The notes: generated from the sequence alone by a model not told the origin. Positions 9,035 through 19,642 are shown, numbered from the stretch's first letter. The stretch: DNA of 64,000 nucleotides from Pontibacter sp. SGAir0037 (GCF_005491705.1 NZ_CP028092.1:2542001-2606000), one strand, 5' to 3'. Translations and numbers: made by a program.

Positions 9035-10069
9035 ATGAACAAGCATCTTTTGGATAGGTTTTATGAAGGTAAATGCTCACCAGAGGAGCTACAACAAGTA
9101 CTTACGTGGTTTCAATCAAATGAAATAACCCCGGAGCAGGAACTTGATTTAAACTTTGTATGGCAGGAAGCCGAACAAACAGATATACCTATTAATCACT
9201 CGCATGATCCAAAGAAGTTGTTTCTTAAACTAAAAGAGCAACTTAAGGAAACAACAGATTCAGATGATTGTGCACCTGATGAGCATCAGGCGCTGGTAAT
9301 AAAACTGCACCAGCCTCTCTTTTGGTTGAAAGCTGTAGCGGCAGTTTTACTTCCTCTTTGTCTTGTCTGGGCATTTATAGCTTATACGTCCACTTTAAAA
9401 ACCAAAAGCCCGACAATTGTTTCAGTAACAACCAAGCCAGGCATTCGAAAAACAATTAAACTGGCCGACGGCTCAACAATTATACTGAACGCCGGCAGCA
9501 AAATTACTTATCCGAAAGATTTTACGCCCCATACTCGTGAGATAAAATTATGGGGGGAAGCCTTTTTTGAAGTTGCAAAAGATAGCCTTCGTCCTTTTAT
9601 AGTACATACCGGAAATATTTCGACAAAGGCATTAGGTACTTCTTTTAACATCAACTATAGTCAAGAAAACAATTTAGCGATAGCTCTTGCCACTGGTTTG
9701 GTAGAAATAACCAAAGAAAAGCCCGAACTGAACAAAAGAATGTCCCTTCTGATACCTGGGCAGCAATTATACTATGACCACCATTCAGATAAATACCAGG
9801 TAGCAAGCTATAATCGCACAGAAGTACTTGGCTGGCAGCAAGGCATCCTTTATTTTAAGAAAGCTGACATGAAACAAATCGTTCGAAAACTGGAAAACTG
9901 GTACGGTGTGACTATAGAAGTAGATACTTATGGAGAAAAAGATACTTCATGGAATTATACAGGTGAATATCATAATGAAACCCTTGACAAAGTACTGGAA
10001 GGAATCGGATTTGTGAAGGACTTTACCCACCAAGAAACGAATGGAAAAGTGATTATTAAATTTAACTAA
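9035..10069 (+). CDS. FecR-family anti-sigma factor
   Basis: A 344-residue inner-membrane anti-sigma factor. The cytoplasmic N-terminal segment (about 1-90) would bind the sigma factor. One membrane helix lies at about 100-120 (AVAAVLLPLCLVWAFIAYTS). A periplasmic FecR domain covers about 130-240 (IKLADGSTIILNAGSKITYP, LGTSFNINY), followed by the DUF4974 STN-like tail (QGILYFKKADMKQIVRKLENWYG). It would relay signals from the STN domain of the downstream SusC to the divergent ECF sigma factor. It lies about 150 bp upstream of susC. Confidence 0.93.
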   Translation: MNKHLLDRFYEGKCSPEELQQVLTWFQSNEITPEQELDLNFVWQEAEQTDIPINHSHDPKKLFLKLKEQLKETTDSDDCAPDEHQALVIKLHQPLFWLKAVAAVLLPLCLVWAFIAYTSTLKTKSPTIVSVTTKPGIRKTIKLADGSTIILNAGSKITYPKDFTPHTREIKLWGEAFFEVAKDSLRPFIVHTGNISTKALGTSFNINYSQENNLAIALATGLVEITKEKPELNKRMSLLIPGQQLYYDHHSDKYQVASYNRTEVLGWQQGILYFKKADMKQIVRKLENWYGVTIEVDTYGEKDTSWNYTGEYHNETLDKVLEGIGFVKDFTHQETNGKVIIKFN

Positions 10070-10222
10070 CTCTATACCTATGCAAGAGGAAAAAGAATGA
10101 ATAAACAGCCAGCCCTGGTGAGGACTGGCTGTTGAATACCTCCCCACACAATCTGTTGGCGCATATTAAATGGAGGAGGCTGTTGTTTAAATGAATTGAA
10201 TCAAACTAAACATCACAAATTT

Positions 10223-13200
10223 ATGAAAAACAGATTTTACTACCTATTAATAGGTAGAGCAAGAAGAACATTATCTGTTAGTGTGTTTTTGCTCTTTGCG
10301 TCAGTTCTTTCGGCGTTCGCAGCAGACAAGGAACTGCTGGAAGTTGATATGAAAAAAACCAAAGTAATACTCTCCCTCTCTCGTGCATCTCTGCAGGATT
10401 TTATACATAAAATTGAAATTCAAACTCCCTTCCGCTTTACTTACGATGAAAAAGAACTACCAACCAATAAAGAAATAACTATCAATGTAAAAGAGGAGCC
10501 CCTGAACAAAGTACTGGATCATATTGCTGCAGAAACTGGGCTTGAGTTTAAACTTATCAACAGCAACATTCATATCAGGCACTCCAGGGCTACAGAAACA
10601 CAGCTATCACCTAAGGCTTCAAGCAATCACAATCTTCAGAACCAGGTTACAGTTACAGGTCGTGTAACTGACAAAACCGGTGCAGCTCTTCCTGGCGTAA
10701 CTGTACTTTTAAAAGGCACATCGGATGCCGTGCCCACTAATACTGACGGTAACTATACCATAACTGTTCCCAACGGAAGCGGCACGCTTGTATATTCTTA
10801 TATAGGCTACCAAAGCCAGGAAGTTCCTATTAACAACAGAACAAGCATTAATGTAACCTTAGAAGAAGACAGTAGAGCGCTGGAAGAGGTTGTAGTAGTT
10901 GGCTATGGTACTCAGAAAAGGTCTGACGTTACTGGTTCAGTGGGTGTTGTAAGTTCTGAAGAGCTATTAAGGGCCCCTGTTACAAATGCCCTGCAAGGCT
11001 TACAAGGCAGAATAGCAGGAGTAAACGTGAAACTGAATTCCGGCTCCCCTACCAGTAGCCCTCGCGTAATCATCAGAGGTGTGGGAACAATAAATGCTTC
11101 TTCAGGACCACTTTATGTAGTGGATGGAGTTGTAATGGAAGATATCCAGTTTCTAAACCCTAATGATATACAAAGTATGGAGGTCCTGAAAGATGCTTCT
11201 TCTACGGCTATTTATGGGGCACGAGGCGCTAATGGTGTTATACTAGTAACAACCAGAAGAGGAGCCACAACAGAAGGGGTAGTGATTGGGTATGACGGGT
11301 GGTTAAGCGTAGGCCAGTTAAGAAAAAAAATGGATCTGTTAAACGCTCAGGAATGGCTGCAGGTAGTTGGAACAGGCATGGCTAATACTCCAAAGTACAG
11401 GCCGGAATCTGATCCGGTTTTTACAAGAAACGATCCGCGCTTATTTGATGCCAACGGTAATCCATTGTATGATACCGACTGGCAGGACGAAGCGACCCGC
11501 ACTGCTATTTCGCATAACCACCAGTTATCCTTGCAGTCTAAAAGTGAGAAATCTTCTTTTGGCACATTTCTGAACTATGCTAAACTGGAAGGTATTATGT
11601 TGAACAGCTGGCTGGAGCGAATAAATGGAAAACTAGCTTACGATGCTACTCCGAAGAAATGGCTGTCTATAGGCGCTAACATATTAGTAAACTACACCCG
11701 CGAGAATGAAGCAGAGGAAGGTGGTGGACACCAGATGCCGCGCCGGACTATGATAGAGATGCCTCCTATTTTTCCGGTCAAGTTTCCGGATGGCACCTGG
11801 AGTAACAGCAGTATGATAAGTGATGCTTATAACCTGGAAGGTATGGCCAACCCTGTTCATGTACTCGAAACACAGGAAAGGCTCAGAAACCGTACTCAGC
11901 TTTTTGGCAACACCTATCTGACATTTCATATTTTGCCAGGACTGGATTTAAGAACACAATTTGGCTTTGATCGGCACGACAGAAAGTTTCAAGAGTATTA
12001 TCCAACGGATCTGCTTAACATTTCTTCTCCTCTTGGCAGGGCTTATCTGCAGGATCAAATAGTTAACTACTGGCAGGAAGAAACTTTTTTATCCTATAAT
12101 AAAGAGCTTGGTAAGCACCGGATTAATTCAGTATTAGGTTTAAGCTGGCAACAAAGAACGTATGAATCTAACTCGGTAGAAGCCCGGGGCTTTGGAGATG
12201 ATTTTTTCAAGTATAACCGCATACAGGCAGCCAGCCAGCCAGGTGCTCCCCAGTCAGATTACGATGAGTGGACAATGAACTCATACTTCCTGCGTAGCGG
12301 CTATACTTACAATGATAAGTACCTGGTTACATTTACAGGCCGCATCGACGGCTCATCCAGGTTTGGAGAAAGCAACAAATACGGCTTCTTCCCTTCTTTA
12401 GGTTTGGGATGGGTTATATCTAACGAGCCATTTCTTCAGAATATCGATGTGCTAAATCAATTTAAACTGAGAACCAGCTATGGTATAACCGGAAATACAG
12501 AAATTCCGACATATCAGTCTTTGGCAACGGTTTCATCAGGCACTGTTTTGATTGGCGGCGGCCGGGCACCTGAAAGCTATGTAAACAGGCTGCCAAACCA
12601 AGATCTGAAATGGGAACGCACGAAGCAGTTTGACGTGGGCTTTAACGCCATGCTCTTTAACCATAGACTTGAATTAGAATTCGATTACTACTACAAGCTT
12701 ACGACTGATTTGCTACTCGACAGGCCGGTACCACACACAACAGGTTTTACGGCTGTGCGCGACAATATAGGTTCAGTGTCTAACCGTGGTATTGAGGCAT
12801 TAATTTCTACAGTCAACATTGAGAACAGCAATTTTAACTGGCGTTCAACCCTCAATTTTAACTACAACAAAAACAGAATAGAAAAACTGGGTGAAAACAA
12901 TGAAGATATCGAACCTGGTCCCTGGTGGGTATCAGGCAGCCAGACTATTCTGCGTGTCGGAGAATCGCTCAGTTCTTTCTGGGGCTACGAACGCCTGGGT
13001 ATCTGGGGAACTGATGAAGTAGAGGCCGCCGCCAGAGTGGGTGCCGTTCCTGGTGAGGCGAAGCGTGCAACTCAGAAAACAATCTTGGGGAAAGGCTTAC
13101 CAGATTGGTCGGGCAGCTTTATCAACAACTTCAGCTACAAAAACTTTGATTTAAGTGTAGACCTGCAGTTTGTATACGGCGTGGATATTTTACAGCAGTT

Positions 13201-13612
13201 TTACCACTCCACTGAAGACCGCTCTGGTATAGCAAACGGTTTACGCACTATTTTAACCGAAGGCTGGACGCCACAGAACCAGAATACAATGGTGCAGGAA
13301 ATCAGAAATCAGGCTTATGCGGGCCAGAACAGCGAAATAGACAGCAGATGGGTAGCCAATGGCTCTTACCTGAGAGGCAACCTGATTACATTTGGCTATA
13401 ACTTCGGCAACAATTTTATGCCTGGTCTTAATTTGAAAGGGCTGCGGGTATATGGTAGCATCCAGAATGCTTTTGTTGTTCATTCGGATGAGTTCCAGGG
13501 ATATGATCCGGAGGCTACTTCCTGGGGAGGTGATCAATGGGGGCAGAATATCTTCTTTTTTCAATACCCACGGCCCAGAACATATACTTTAGGGTTTAAT
13601 GTAAAATTCTAA
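10223..13612 (+). CDS. SusC/RagA TonB-linked receptor with N-terminal STN domain
   Basis: An outer-membrane TonB-dependent transporter of about 1129 residues. After a signal peptide comes an STN signalling domain (LQDFIHKIEIQTPFRFTYD), a CarboxypepD_reg-like domain (VTVTGRVTDKTGAALPGVTV), the SusC hallmark LEEVVVVGYGTQKRSDVTGS, a plug domain with ILVTTRRG, and a beta-barrel ending in an aromatic-rich strand (YTLGFNVKF). The ATG at 10223 is preferred to an upstream TTG because the signal peptide starts there. The STN domain, absent from the SusC at 61.7-64 kb as far as visible, implies FecR/sigma trans-envelope control. SusD follows after 20 bp. Confidence 0.95.
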   Translation: MKNRFYYLLIGRARRTLSVSVFLLFASVLSAFAADKELLEVDMKKTKVILSLSRASLQDFIHKIEIQTPFRFTYDEKELPTNKEITINVKEEPLNKVLDHIAAETGLEFKLINSNIHIRHSRATETQLSPKASSNHNLQNQVTVTGRVTDKTGAALPGVTVLLKGTSDAVPTNTDGNYTITVPNGSGTLVYSYIGYQSQEVPINNRTSINVTLEEDSRALEEVVVVGYGTQKRSDVTGSVGVVSSEELLRAPVTNALQGLQGRIAGVNVKLNSGSPTSSPRVIIRGVGTINASSGPLYVVDGVVMEDIQFLNPNDIQSMEVLKDASSTAIYGARGANGVILVTTRRGATTEGVVIGYDGWLSVGQLRKKMDLLNAQEWLQVVGTGMANTPKYRPESDPVFTRNDPRLFDANGNPLYDTDWQDEATRTAISHNHQLSLQSKSEKSSFGTFLNYAKLEGIMLNSWLERINGKLAYDATPKKWLSIGANILVNYTRENEAEEGGGHQMPRRTMIEMPPIFPVKFPDGTWSNSSMISDAYNLEGMANPVHVLETQERLRNRTQLFGNTYLTFHILPGLDLRTQFGFDRHDRKFQEYYPTDLLNISSPLGRAYLQDQIVNYWQEETFLSYNKELGKHRINSVLGLSWQQRTYESNSVEARGFGDDFFKYNRIQAASQPGAPQSDYDEWTMNSYFLRSGYTYNDKYLVTFTGRIDGSSRFGESNKYGFFPSLGLGWVISNEPFLQNIDVLNQFKLRTSYGITGNTEIPTYQSLATVSSGTVLIGGGRAPESYVNRLPNQDLKWERTKQFDVGFNAMLFNHRLELEFDYYYKLTTDLLLDRPVPHTTGFTAVRDNIGSVSNRGIEALISTVNIENSNFNWRSTLNFNYNKNRIEKLGENNEDIEPGPWWVSGSQTILRVGESLSSFWGYERLGIWGTDEVEAAARVGAVPGEAKRATQKTILGKGLPDWSGSFINNFSYKNFDLSVDLQFVYGVDILQQFYHSTEDRSGIANGLRTILTEGWTPQNQNTMVQEIRNQAYAGQNSEIDSRWVANGSYLRGNLITFGYNFGNNFMPGLNLKGLRVYGSIQNAFVVHSDEFQGYDPEATSWGGDQWGQNIFFFQYPRPRTYTLGFNVKF

Positions 13613-13632
13613 TTCACAAAAGACAGAAGATC

Positions 13633-15219
13633 ATGAAAAAGATAAATCTTATTCTATTGTTGGCTGGGTTAATATGCTTCTCTTGTGAAGACTTTTTGGA
13701 AGAAGTACCAAAAGATGAGCTCGGCGCCAGGCAAAATTTCACTGAACCATCTCATGCGTTCAGCGCTGTGAATTCACTTTATAGGACAGGTGCGCCACAG
13801 TTATTTGATGGTGGAGTTTACTCCGGAGCAGAAGCTATGCTTGGCAACTACATGTCTGGCTTTTTTGACAACGAGTATAAAGGCCAGGAGGTACACGTAC
13901 AGCATGCACAGCAGTTAACTCTAAACGGCAATAATCTGAACGGGTACCTTGGCGGAATCTGGGATGATTTGTACAGGGGCATTTCAAGAGCGAACAATGC
14001 GATAAAGTATATTCCTGCTACACCGGGTCTAACTGATACAGAAAGAAGCAGATTAGAAGCCGAAGCCCGGTTCTTTAGGGCGTACGCTTATTTTTACCTG
14101 GTTCGGATGTTCGGAGAAGTACCTTTAGTTACTGAACCGTATGAATCTCTTGAAAACCTGTATGTTTCCCGTAACTCCATTAAGGATGTTTATACACTCA
14201 TTGAACAGGATCTCAAGTTTGCCATCGAACAAGGTAATTTGTCGAACAATTCCATGGCAAACAATGGAGGCAGAATAACAAAAGGGGCTGCTGCAACTTT
14301 ATTAGCCGATGTGTATTTAACTATGAGCGGATATCCGCTACAGGAAAACAGGTACGCAGACGCTGCCGCCATGGCAGAGAGTGTCATCAATAGCGGCACA
14401 TACAATTTAACGCAGCACGACAAAAACTCCAGCGGACAGGTAGTTGAGGAGAACAGCGCCTATAACAAGATACGGAGGGGCGATGCATCAGCAAATGAAT
14501 ACATTTTTTACCATGAATATGCTGTTAATATCTCTAACAATAATTACCCCCAATGGGCATACCCTGTTTCTATGGCTCAACATGTAGCTTATGCCATTAC
14601 TAACGGAGCTTACCAACCGGTAAACAAGTTCCTTTGGGGGTACGATGCTCAACGAGATCTGAGGGTTCAGGAAAAGCAATATTTCCACAGCTCTCTTACC
14701 CTGGAAAATGGTGAAGTTAAGAACTTTGAAACCGCACCATATATATGGCACGATGATGAGGCATTGTTTGAGACTGCCAGTTCTGGTAAAGATGTGGTAA
14801 TATACAGCTACTCAGATGTATTGCTTATTGCTGCTGAGGCGAAGGCAAGAGCTCAGGGTGTAACAGCTGATGCCGTTGAAAACCTGGCACAGGTAAGAGG
14901 AAGAGCCTACTGGAAAACGGATTACAGCCAAATAGTTTCTGAGTTGAACGCCTTGTCGCCTAACGAATTTGTGGAAGAAGTGTGGGAAGAAAGTTTTCGT
15001 GAATTAGTGTTTGAATTCCGTTTGTGGTTCGACATGATCAGAACAAGAAAATTTCCTCAAACAGCAGCTAATGCGAATGGAGAAATTAATTTTGTTGAAC
15101 TGGTTGGGCAGGCAAACCACTGGAACAAAGTTATTGAAACAAAGCACTTACTTTTTCCTATTCCTGAAGCCGAAAGACAAAGAAACCCTAATTTAGGCAG
15201 TCAGAATCCGGGATATTAA
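13633..15219 (+). CDS. SusD/RagB outer-membrane lipoprotein
   Basis: A 528-residue surface lipoprotein that forms the lid of the SusC transporter and captures substrate. The signal peptide ends in a lipobox at Cys18 (CFSCEDFLEE). The TPR-like SusD fold is recognisable from NSLYR near residue 50, the ARFFRAYAYFYLVRMFGEVPLV motif, and the C-terminal RELVFEFRLWFDMIRTRKF and HLLFPIPEAERQRNPNLGSQNPGY, which ends canonically. The substrate is not evident. It lies 20 bp after susC in an obvious two-gene unit. Confidence 0.95.
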   Translation: MKKINLILLLAGLICFSCEDFLEEVPKDELGARQNFTEPSHAFSAVNSLYRTGAPQLFDGGVYSGAEAMLGNYMSGFFDNEYKGQEVHVQHAQQLTLNGNNLNGYLGGIWDDLYRGISRANNAIKYIPATPGLTDTERSRLEAEARFFRAYAYFYLVRMFGEVPLVTEPYESLENLYVSRNSIKDVYTLIEQDLKFAIEQGNLSNNSMANNGGRITKGAAATLLADVYLTMSGYPLQENRYADAAAMAESVINSGTYNLTQHDKNSSGQVVEENSAYNKIRRGDASANEYIFYHEYAVNISNNNYPQWAYPVSMAQHVAYAITNGAYQPVNKFLWGYDAQRDLRVQEKQYFHSSLTLENGEVKNFETAPYIWHDDEALFETASSGKDVVIYSYSDVLLIAAEAKARAQGVTADAVENLAQVRGRAYWKTDYSQIVSELNALSPNEFVEEVWEESFRELVFEFRLWFDMIRTRKFPQTAANANGEINFVELVGQANHWNKVIETKHLLFPIPEAERQRNPNLGSQNPGY

Positions 15220-15333
15220 AGATCTGGCAGGCATCTGCCCGCAACGCTCAGGTACCTGCCATGCCTGTAAGCAGTAAAGCCTGCCAACTTATGAAATGCC
15301 TCAAGTGGCTATTACAAAGCGTACTATAACTTT

Positions 15334-15384
15334 AGCAGAACCTGATAAGTATAAATATTTACATCTCAGGTTCTGCTTTTTCTT
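15334..15384 (+). terminator. Rho-independent terminator after susCD
   Basis: A 12-bp stem (AGCAGAACCTGA / TCAGGTTCTGCT) with a 20-nt loop is followed by an uninterrupted run of Ts. It ends the SusC/SusD transcript about 115 bp after the stop. The rest of 15220-15637 shows no gene. Confidence 0.8.
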
Positions 15385-15637
15385 TAACCAAATTCCGTAT
15401 AGCCACCCTTAATTCTTTTGCAGCTTGTTTCACTACATCAGGCTTTTATAACAAAGGATGTTAAAACATTTTCTGTCCGGAAAAATAAAATCGCATCACT
15501 TTCCTTCCTAATTCTGCCATATTATTTAAAACAATAATAAATAGGCATTTATACCTATACCTGGGTATTGCATAACATAAATTTATTTATATAAATTGTG
15601 CTTAAATTAACACCCAAGCTTTTAACAGCAATTTATC

Positions 15638-17830
15638 ATGGAGAATGAACTTAGTTCATCGATGTGGGAGAAGATGGCTGAGTTCTCTCCTGATTTATTC
15701 TGCACTTTTGATCAGGAGGGGCATTATGTTTATATAAGCGATGCCTGCACCAGTATTCTGGGCTATACAGCAAACGAATTAATTGGCAGGCACTATACAG
15801 ACTTTGTTCATCCTGATGACTTAGAAAGTACCAGAGAAACTGCTGCAGTCATACTTCAAGCAAAAAAAATTAAGAATTTTGAAAATTGCCTGATTCACAA
15901 ACAGGGAAAAAAGGTGCGCATGCTCTGGTCATGCGCCTGGTCTGAACAAGACAATGCTATATTTTGTGTAGCCCGCGATATTACAGAGCTAAAATTAAGT
16001 CAAAAAAAATTAGAAGAGAGCGAACAGCGCTACAGAGCTTTATTCGAAAACAACAAAGATGTCATCATTATTGAAAGTAAAGAAGGTTTAGTCACAGAAG
16101 TTAACCGTAGCTTCACAGAAGTACTTGGTTTCAGCAAGGAGCAAGTGATTAATTATCCCGCCTCCAACTTTTTATCAGCCGAAGTAGCTGCTCTCTGCAA
16201 AAAATACTTCCGCAAGGCGCTGAAAGGCAGCACCGGAAAGTTTAACCTGGATATTTATACTACGGCCAAAACATTAAGGACTTTTGAAGCAACAAAGTAC
16301 CCTATTAAAATGGGAGAAAAAGTAATCGGGGTGCAAACAGTTGCTAAAGACATAACACCAATTGTACAGTCTCTTGACACGATACAACAGCAGGCACAGA
16401 AACTCAGCAATATCTTTGAGAGTATCACCGATGCTTTTTTTATGCTGGACAGGGAATGGAAGTTCACCTACATCAACAGAGAAGCAGCCAGGCTTCTGCG
16501 CCTGCACAAGAAGAAGGACATCGGTAAAAGCATTAAAGATGCTTTTCCGGAGGAAGTAGGCGGGGAATTTCACCTCCATTATAGCGAAGCTTTAAAAACT
16601 GGAAAAGCAGTCCATTTTACCTCTTATTTCAGGGAGTATGATATGTGGCTTCAGGTAAAGGCTTTTCCTTCGGCCGAAGGTTTATCAGTTTATTTCGATG
16701 ATGTTACTGAGCTGATCAGGTTCAGGATGGAGCTTGAAAAGCTATCGCTGGTGGCGAGCAGAACAAATAATGGAGTTCTTATTATTGATAAGAACAACGA
16801 GATCGAATGGGCTAACGAAGGCTTCACAAGGCTTACAGGCTATACGCTGGAAGAGGCTTTAGGCAAATATCCCTTCGATTTACTATATAACCCGAAAGCA
16901 GACCAAAGTTCTTTTCTGGCTGTAAAAGACAAAATGCTGAACGGAGAACCAGTTTCTTTTGAAGTTATGTGTTCTGCTAAGAGCGGAGAAGACATGTGGA
17001 TTAATGTACAGATTAACTCTGTGCTGGATGAAAAAGGTAACGTACTACGGTATATCGCTGTACAAACCGACATTACGGCTTTAAAAAATTCGGAGCAGGA
17101 GCTGGCGCATGTTACGAGAGATCTTTACAACCAGAACAACGACCTGCAACAATTCACCTATATTGTTTCTCATAACCTCCGGGCACCTGTAGCAAATGCC
17201 CTGGGCCTTCTAAACCTTCTGAAAAAAGCAGATCAAGGCACTGATGTGTACGACACCATTCTTTCTAACTTAAAGGTTAGCATTATGCAACTCGATACTG
17301 TTTTAAAAGACATGAACACCATCCTGAGTGTCAGAGACAGTAAAGGGAATATGGAGCTGGAGGAGGTAGACCTGAACGATGTGCTGTACCAGGTGCTGAG
17401 TTCTCTGCAGGAGCCGCTTCAGAAATGCTCTGGTGAAGTGCTGATTGATGTGGAGGAAGGTACAACCATTAAAGCAAACAAAGCCTACCTCTACAGTGTC
17501 TGCCATAACCTGATGTCGAATGCAATTAAATACAGATCAGATGAGCGTCACCTGGAAGTACTTATCAAATGCGCTTCCACCAACAGAGGCACTCTTATTT
17601 CCTTTTCTGATAACGGCTCGGGCTTCGACATGGAAAAGGTGAAGGATAGTATCTTTAAGCTTTACAAGCGCTTCCACAAAGGTAAAAAAGGCAGAGGGAT
17701 AGGCCTTTACCTGGTAAAAGCACATGTAGAATCAATGGGTGGGCACATTGAGGTAAGCAGCCAGGTTGGCATCGGAACCGCTTTTTTTATTTATTTCCCT
17801 AAAACTGAGAAACCAGCCCTTACACTATAA
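15638..17830 (+). CDS. Multi-PAS sensor histidine kinase
   Basis: A 730-residue soluble kinase without membrane helices. Four PAS-like sensor units are visible: FSPDLFCTFDQEGHYVYIS (about 13-130), RALFENNKDVIIIESKEG (about 133-245), FESITDAFFMLDREWKFTYIN (about 253-360), and SRTNNGVLIIDKNNEIEWAN (about 370-480). The phosphoacceptor is His512 in IVSHNLRAPVAN. The ATPase domain has NLMSNAIKYRSD, DNGSGFD and GRGIGLYLVKAH. No receiver domain is attached or adjacent, so it is an orphan hybrid-free kinase. It closely resembles the kinase at 7.2-8.3 kb in its catalytic part. Confidence 0.93.
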   Translation: MENELSSSMWEKMAEFSPDLFCTFDQEGHYVYISDACTSILGYTANELIGRHYTDFVHPDDLESTRETAAVILQAKKIKNFENCLIHKQGKKVRMLWSCAWSEQDNAIFCVARDITELKLSQKKLEESEQRYRALFENNKDVIIIESKEGLVTEVNRSFTEVLGFSKEQVINYPASNFLSAEVAALCKKYFRKALKGSTGKFNLDIYTTAKTLRTFEATKYPIKMGEKVIGVQTVAKDITPIVQSLDTIQQQAQKLSNIFESITDAFFMLDREWKFTYINREAARLLRLHKKKDIGKSIKDAFPEEVGGEFHLHYSEALKTGKAVHFTSYFREYDMWLQVKAFPSAEGLSVYFDDVTELIRFRMELEKLSLVASRTNNGVLIIDKNNEIEWANEGFTRLTGYTLEEALGKYPFDLLYNPKADQSSFLAVKDKMLNGEPVSFEVMCSAKSGEDMWINVQINSVLDEKGNVLRYIAVQTDITALKNSEQELAHVTRDLYNQNNDLQQFTYIVSHNLRAPVANALGLLNLLKKADQGTDVYDTILSNLKVSIMQLDTVLKDMNTILSVRDSKGNMELEEVDLNDVLYQVLSSLQEPLQKCSGEVLIDVEEGTTIKANKAYLYSVCHNLMSNAIKYRSDERHLEVLIKCASTNRGTLISFSDNGSGFDMEKVKDSIFKLYKRFHKGKKGRGIGLYLVKAHVESMGGHIEVSSQVGIGTAFFIYFPKTEKPALTL

Positions 17831-18023
17831 AAACTAACATATCAGCCACTTTTAAGTCTGCTATTTTTAAATTCCTTATTTACTTCTCTCTTTTATACGT
17901 AAATACCATCACGCAAACGAAAGCCGTTGTATTTGCTTACACCTGCTTTCGTTTGCATTTTACTGAACCCGGAGCGCCTAAAGCTTCAGGTTTAATCACC
18001 TACAATTTTAATTATTATTATCT

Positions 18024-18413
18024 ATGGCAACTGGTATTTCGTTAGATGGATTTTTTGAGACCAAGGATAAAAAACTGGCTTTTTTTCAAAACCTTGTGAT
18101 GGTGGCAATAGCCGATAATTATATAGATGAAGCTGAGAGTAATTTCTTGCTAACTATAGGGCAGCAGCTGGGCCTGACAGAGGAAGATACCTTTCCTATA
18201 ACAGATAACCTCTCATCACTTTGTTTTATTATTCCGCAGGAAGGGCTGCAAAAAACACTGGAACTTCAGACTTTGGTGCTAATGGTACTGCAGGACGGGG
18301 AAGTTGAAGAAAGGGAATACAATCTTTGCCTGCAATATACCCGCATGATCGGATACAGCAAAGATATACTGGATGAGCTTATTATAAAGTTAAGTGCAAC
18401 ACCAACAGCGTAG
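18024..18413 (+). CDS. TerB-like helical protein
   Basis: A 129-residue acidic, all-helical protein. The pattern FQNLVMVAIADNYIDEAESNFLLTIGQQLGL followed later by LVLMVLQDGEVEEREYNLCL is the duplicated D-G-x-x-x-x-E helical pair of the tellurite-resistance TerB superfamily. The function is unknown; members are often stress-associated cytoplasmic proteins. It stands alone, followed by a strong bidirectional terminator and convergent with the DUF808 gene. Confidence 0.7.
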   Translation: MATGISLDGFFETKDKKLAFFQNLVMVAIADNYIDEAESNFLLTIGQQLGLTEEDTFPITDNLSSLCFIIPQEGLQKTLELQTLVLMVLQDGEVEEREYNLCLQYTRMIGYSKDILDELIIKLSATPTA

Positions 18414-18443
18414 ACAAACCACATTGTACTGTCAATTTTTTTC

Positions 18444-18485
18444 ATACAAAAATGCCGTTCTTAAAGCAGAACGGCATTTTTGTAT
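18444..18485. terminator. Bidirectional terminator
   Basis: A perfect 18-bp inverted repeat (18444-18461 with 18468-18485) with a 6-nt loop, GC-rich in the centre and with A/T runs on both outer arms. It serves the TerB-like gene (+) and the DUF808 gene (-). Confidence 0.9.
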
Positions 18486-18505
18486 AGCTTGCAAAGCAGC
18501 ACGTT

Positions 18506-19423
18506 CTACCTGAATCTGCGAACGAAATGCACTATTCTTTCTATCAGAGCTCCTAATATGAGCCCGCCCACGGCACATGCAATAGCTTTTGTTAGCCAGG
18601 CTAGAGCGGGCAGGTGCGCCAGTGCATGCTCTAGTTCATGCAGTGCATGGCTCGTAAAGGGGATGCCGTGCGCAATAATTTCGGCCCCTACCCACAGCAT
18701 GGCTGCCGTACCAACATAACCTAACAGGTTTAAGAAAAGGGGCATAAACTTTACAATGTTATACCCGATTGACCGCACCGTTTTATGATGGTTTTCCTTT
18801 GCCATATGCAGCCCGATGTCATCGGCTTTCACTACCAGGCCAACAAATCCGTACACAGCAACCGTTATAAAAACAGCGACAGCCAGCATAACGGCAATTT
18901 GTGTAAGCAATGCTTTTTCGGATACGGTAGAATAGGTAATAGCCACAATCTCAGCGGAAAGAATTAAATCTGTGCGAACAGCGCTTTTCACCCTTGCCTT
19001 TTCCAGCTCCGCAGGCGTTATAATTTTCACATCCTCCTCTGCGCTATGCCCGCCATCAGCGTGATGCCGGGCAAACATGGAATGCACTTTCTCATACCCT
19101 TCGAAACATAAAAAAGCACCTCCCAGCATCAGGATTGGTGTTATAGCCCATGGCGCATAAAATCCGAGAATCAGGGCTGCCGGACTTAACAGAATAACCT
19201 TGTTGAGCAGCGATTTTTTAGCGATCTGGAAAATGATCGAAAGCTCGCGCGACGGATCAAGCCCTACTACATACTTAGGTGTAACTGCTGTGTCGTCAAT
19301 TACAATTCCGGATACTTTACCTGTTGTTTTTGCCACCTGAGCCGGAACATCGTCCAGGCTGGCCGCACTTACTTTCACAAGAGCAGAAATGTCATCTAAA
19401 AGGGCAAGGAGTCCTGTAGCCAT
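18506..19423 (-). CDS. DUF808 (YedI-like) membrane protein
   Basis: A 305-residue inner-membrane protein. The conserved N-terminus MATGLLALLDDISALVKVSAASLDDV, the segment KVSGIVIDDTAVTPKYV, and FLCFEGYEKV identify DUF808, the family of E. coli YedI. About five to six hydrophobic helices are seen. A His-rich loop (ARHHADGGHSAEED) could bind metal, but this is speculative. The function is unknown. It is a single gene. Confidence 0.92.
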   Translation of the reverse strand: MATGLLALLDDISALVKVSAASLDDVPAQVAKTTGKVSGIVIDDTAVTPKYVVGLDPSRELSIIFQIAKKSLLNKVILLSPAALILGFYAPWAITPILMLGGAFLCFEGYEKVHSMFARHHADGGHSAEEDVKIITPAELEKARVKSAVRTDLILSAEIVAITYSTVSEKALLTQIAVMLAVAVFITVAVYGFVGLVVKADDIGLHMAKENHHKTVRSIGYNIVKFMPLFLNLLGYVGTAAMLWVGAEIIAHGIPFTSHALHELEHALAHLPALAWLTKAIACAVGGLILGALIERIVHFVRRFR

Positions 19424-19642
19424 GGTTTACATATCATTAGTAAAAGAGGGAACGTTAATTGCTTACTTCTGGCTGATGCTGATTTACCGAATCAGGCCTT
19501 GCGCCAGCGAATAAAGCTTTTTCCAATCAACAAATAACGTAAATTCGCCAGCACCTATGCAAATCTATTTTTGAGGGAAGGCATCAGAATTGTGTAATTC
19601 GTTTTAAAGCTTCCCCCAATATCAAAATTTCCTCCTGTTGCT

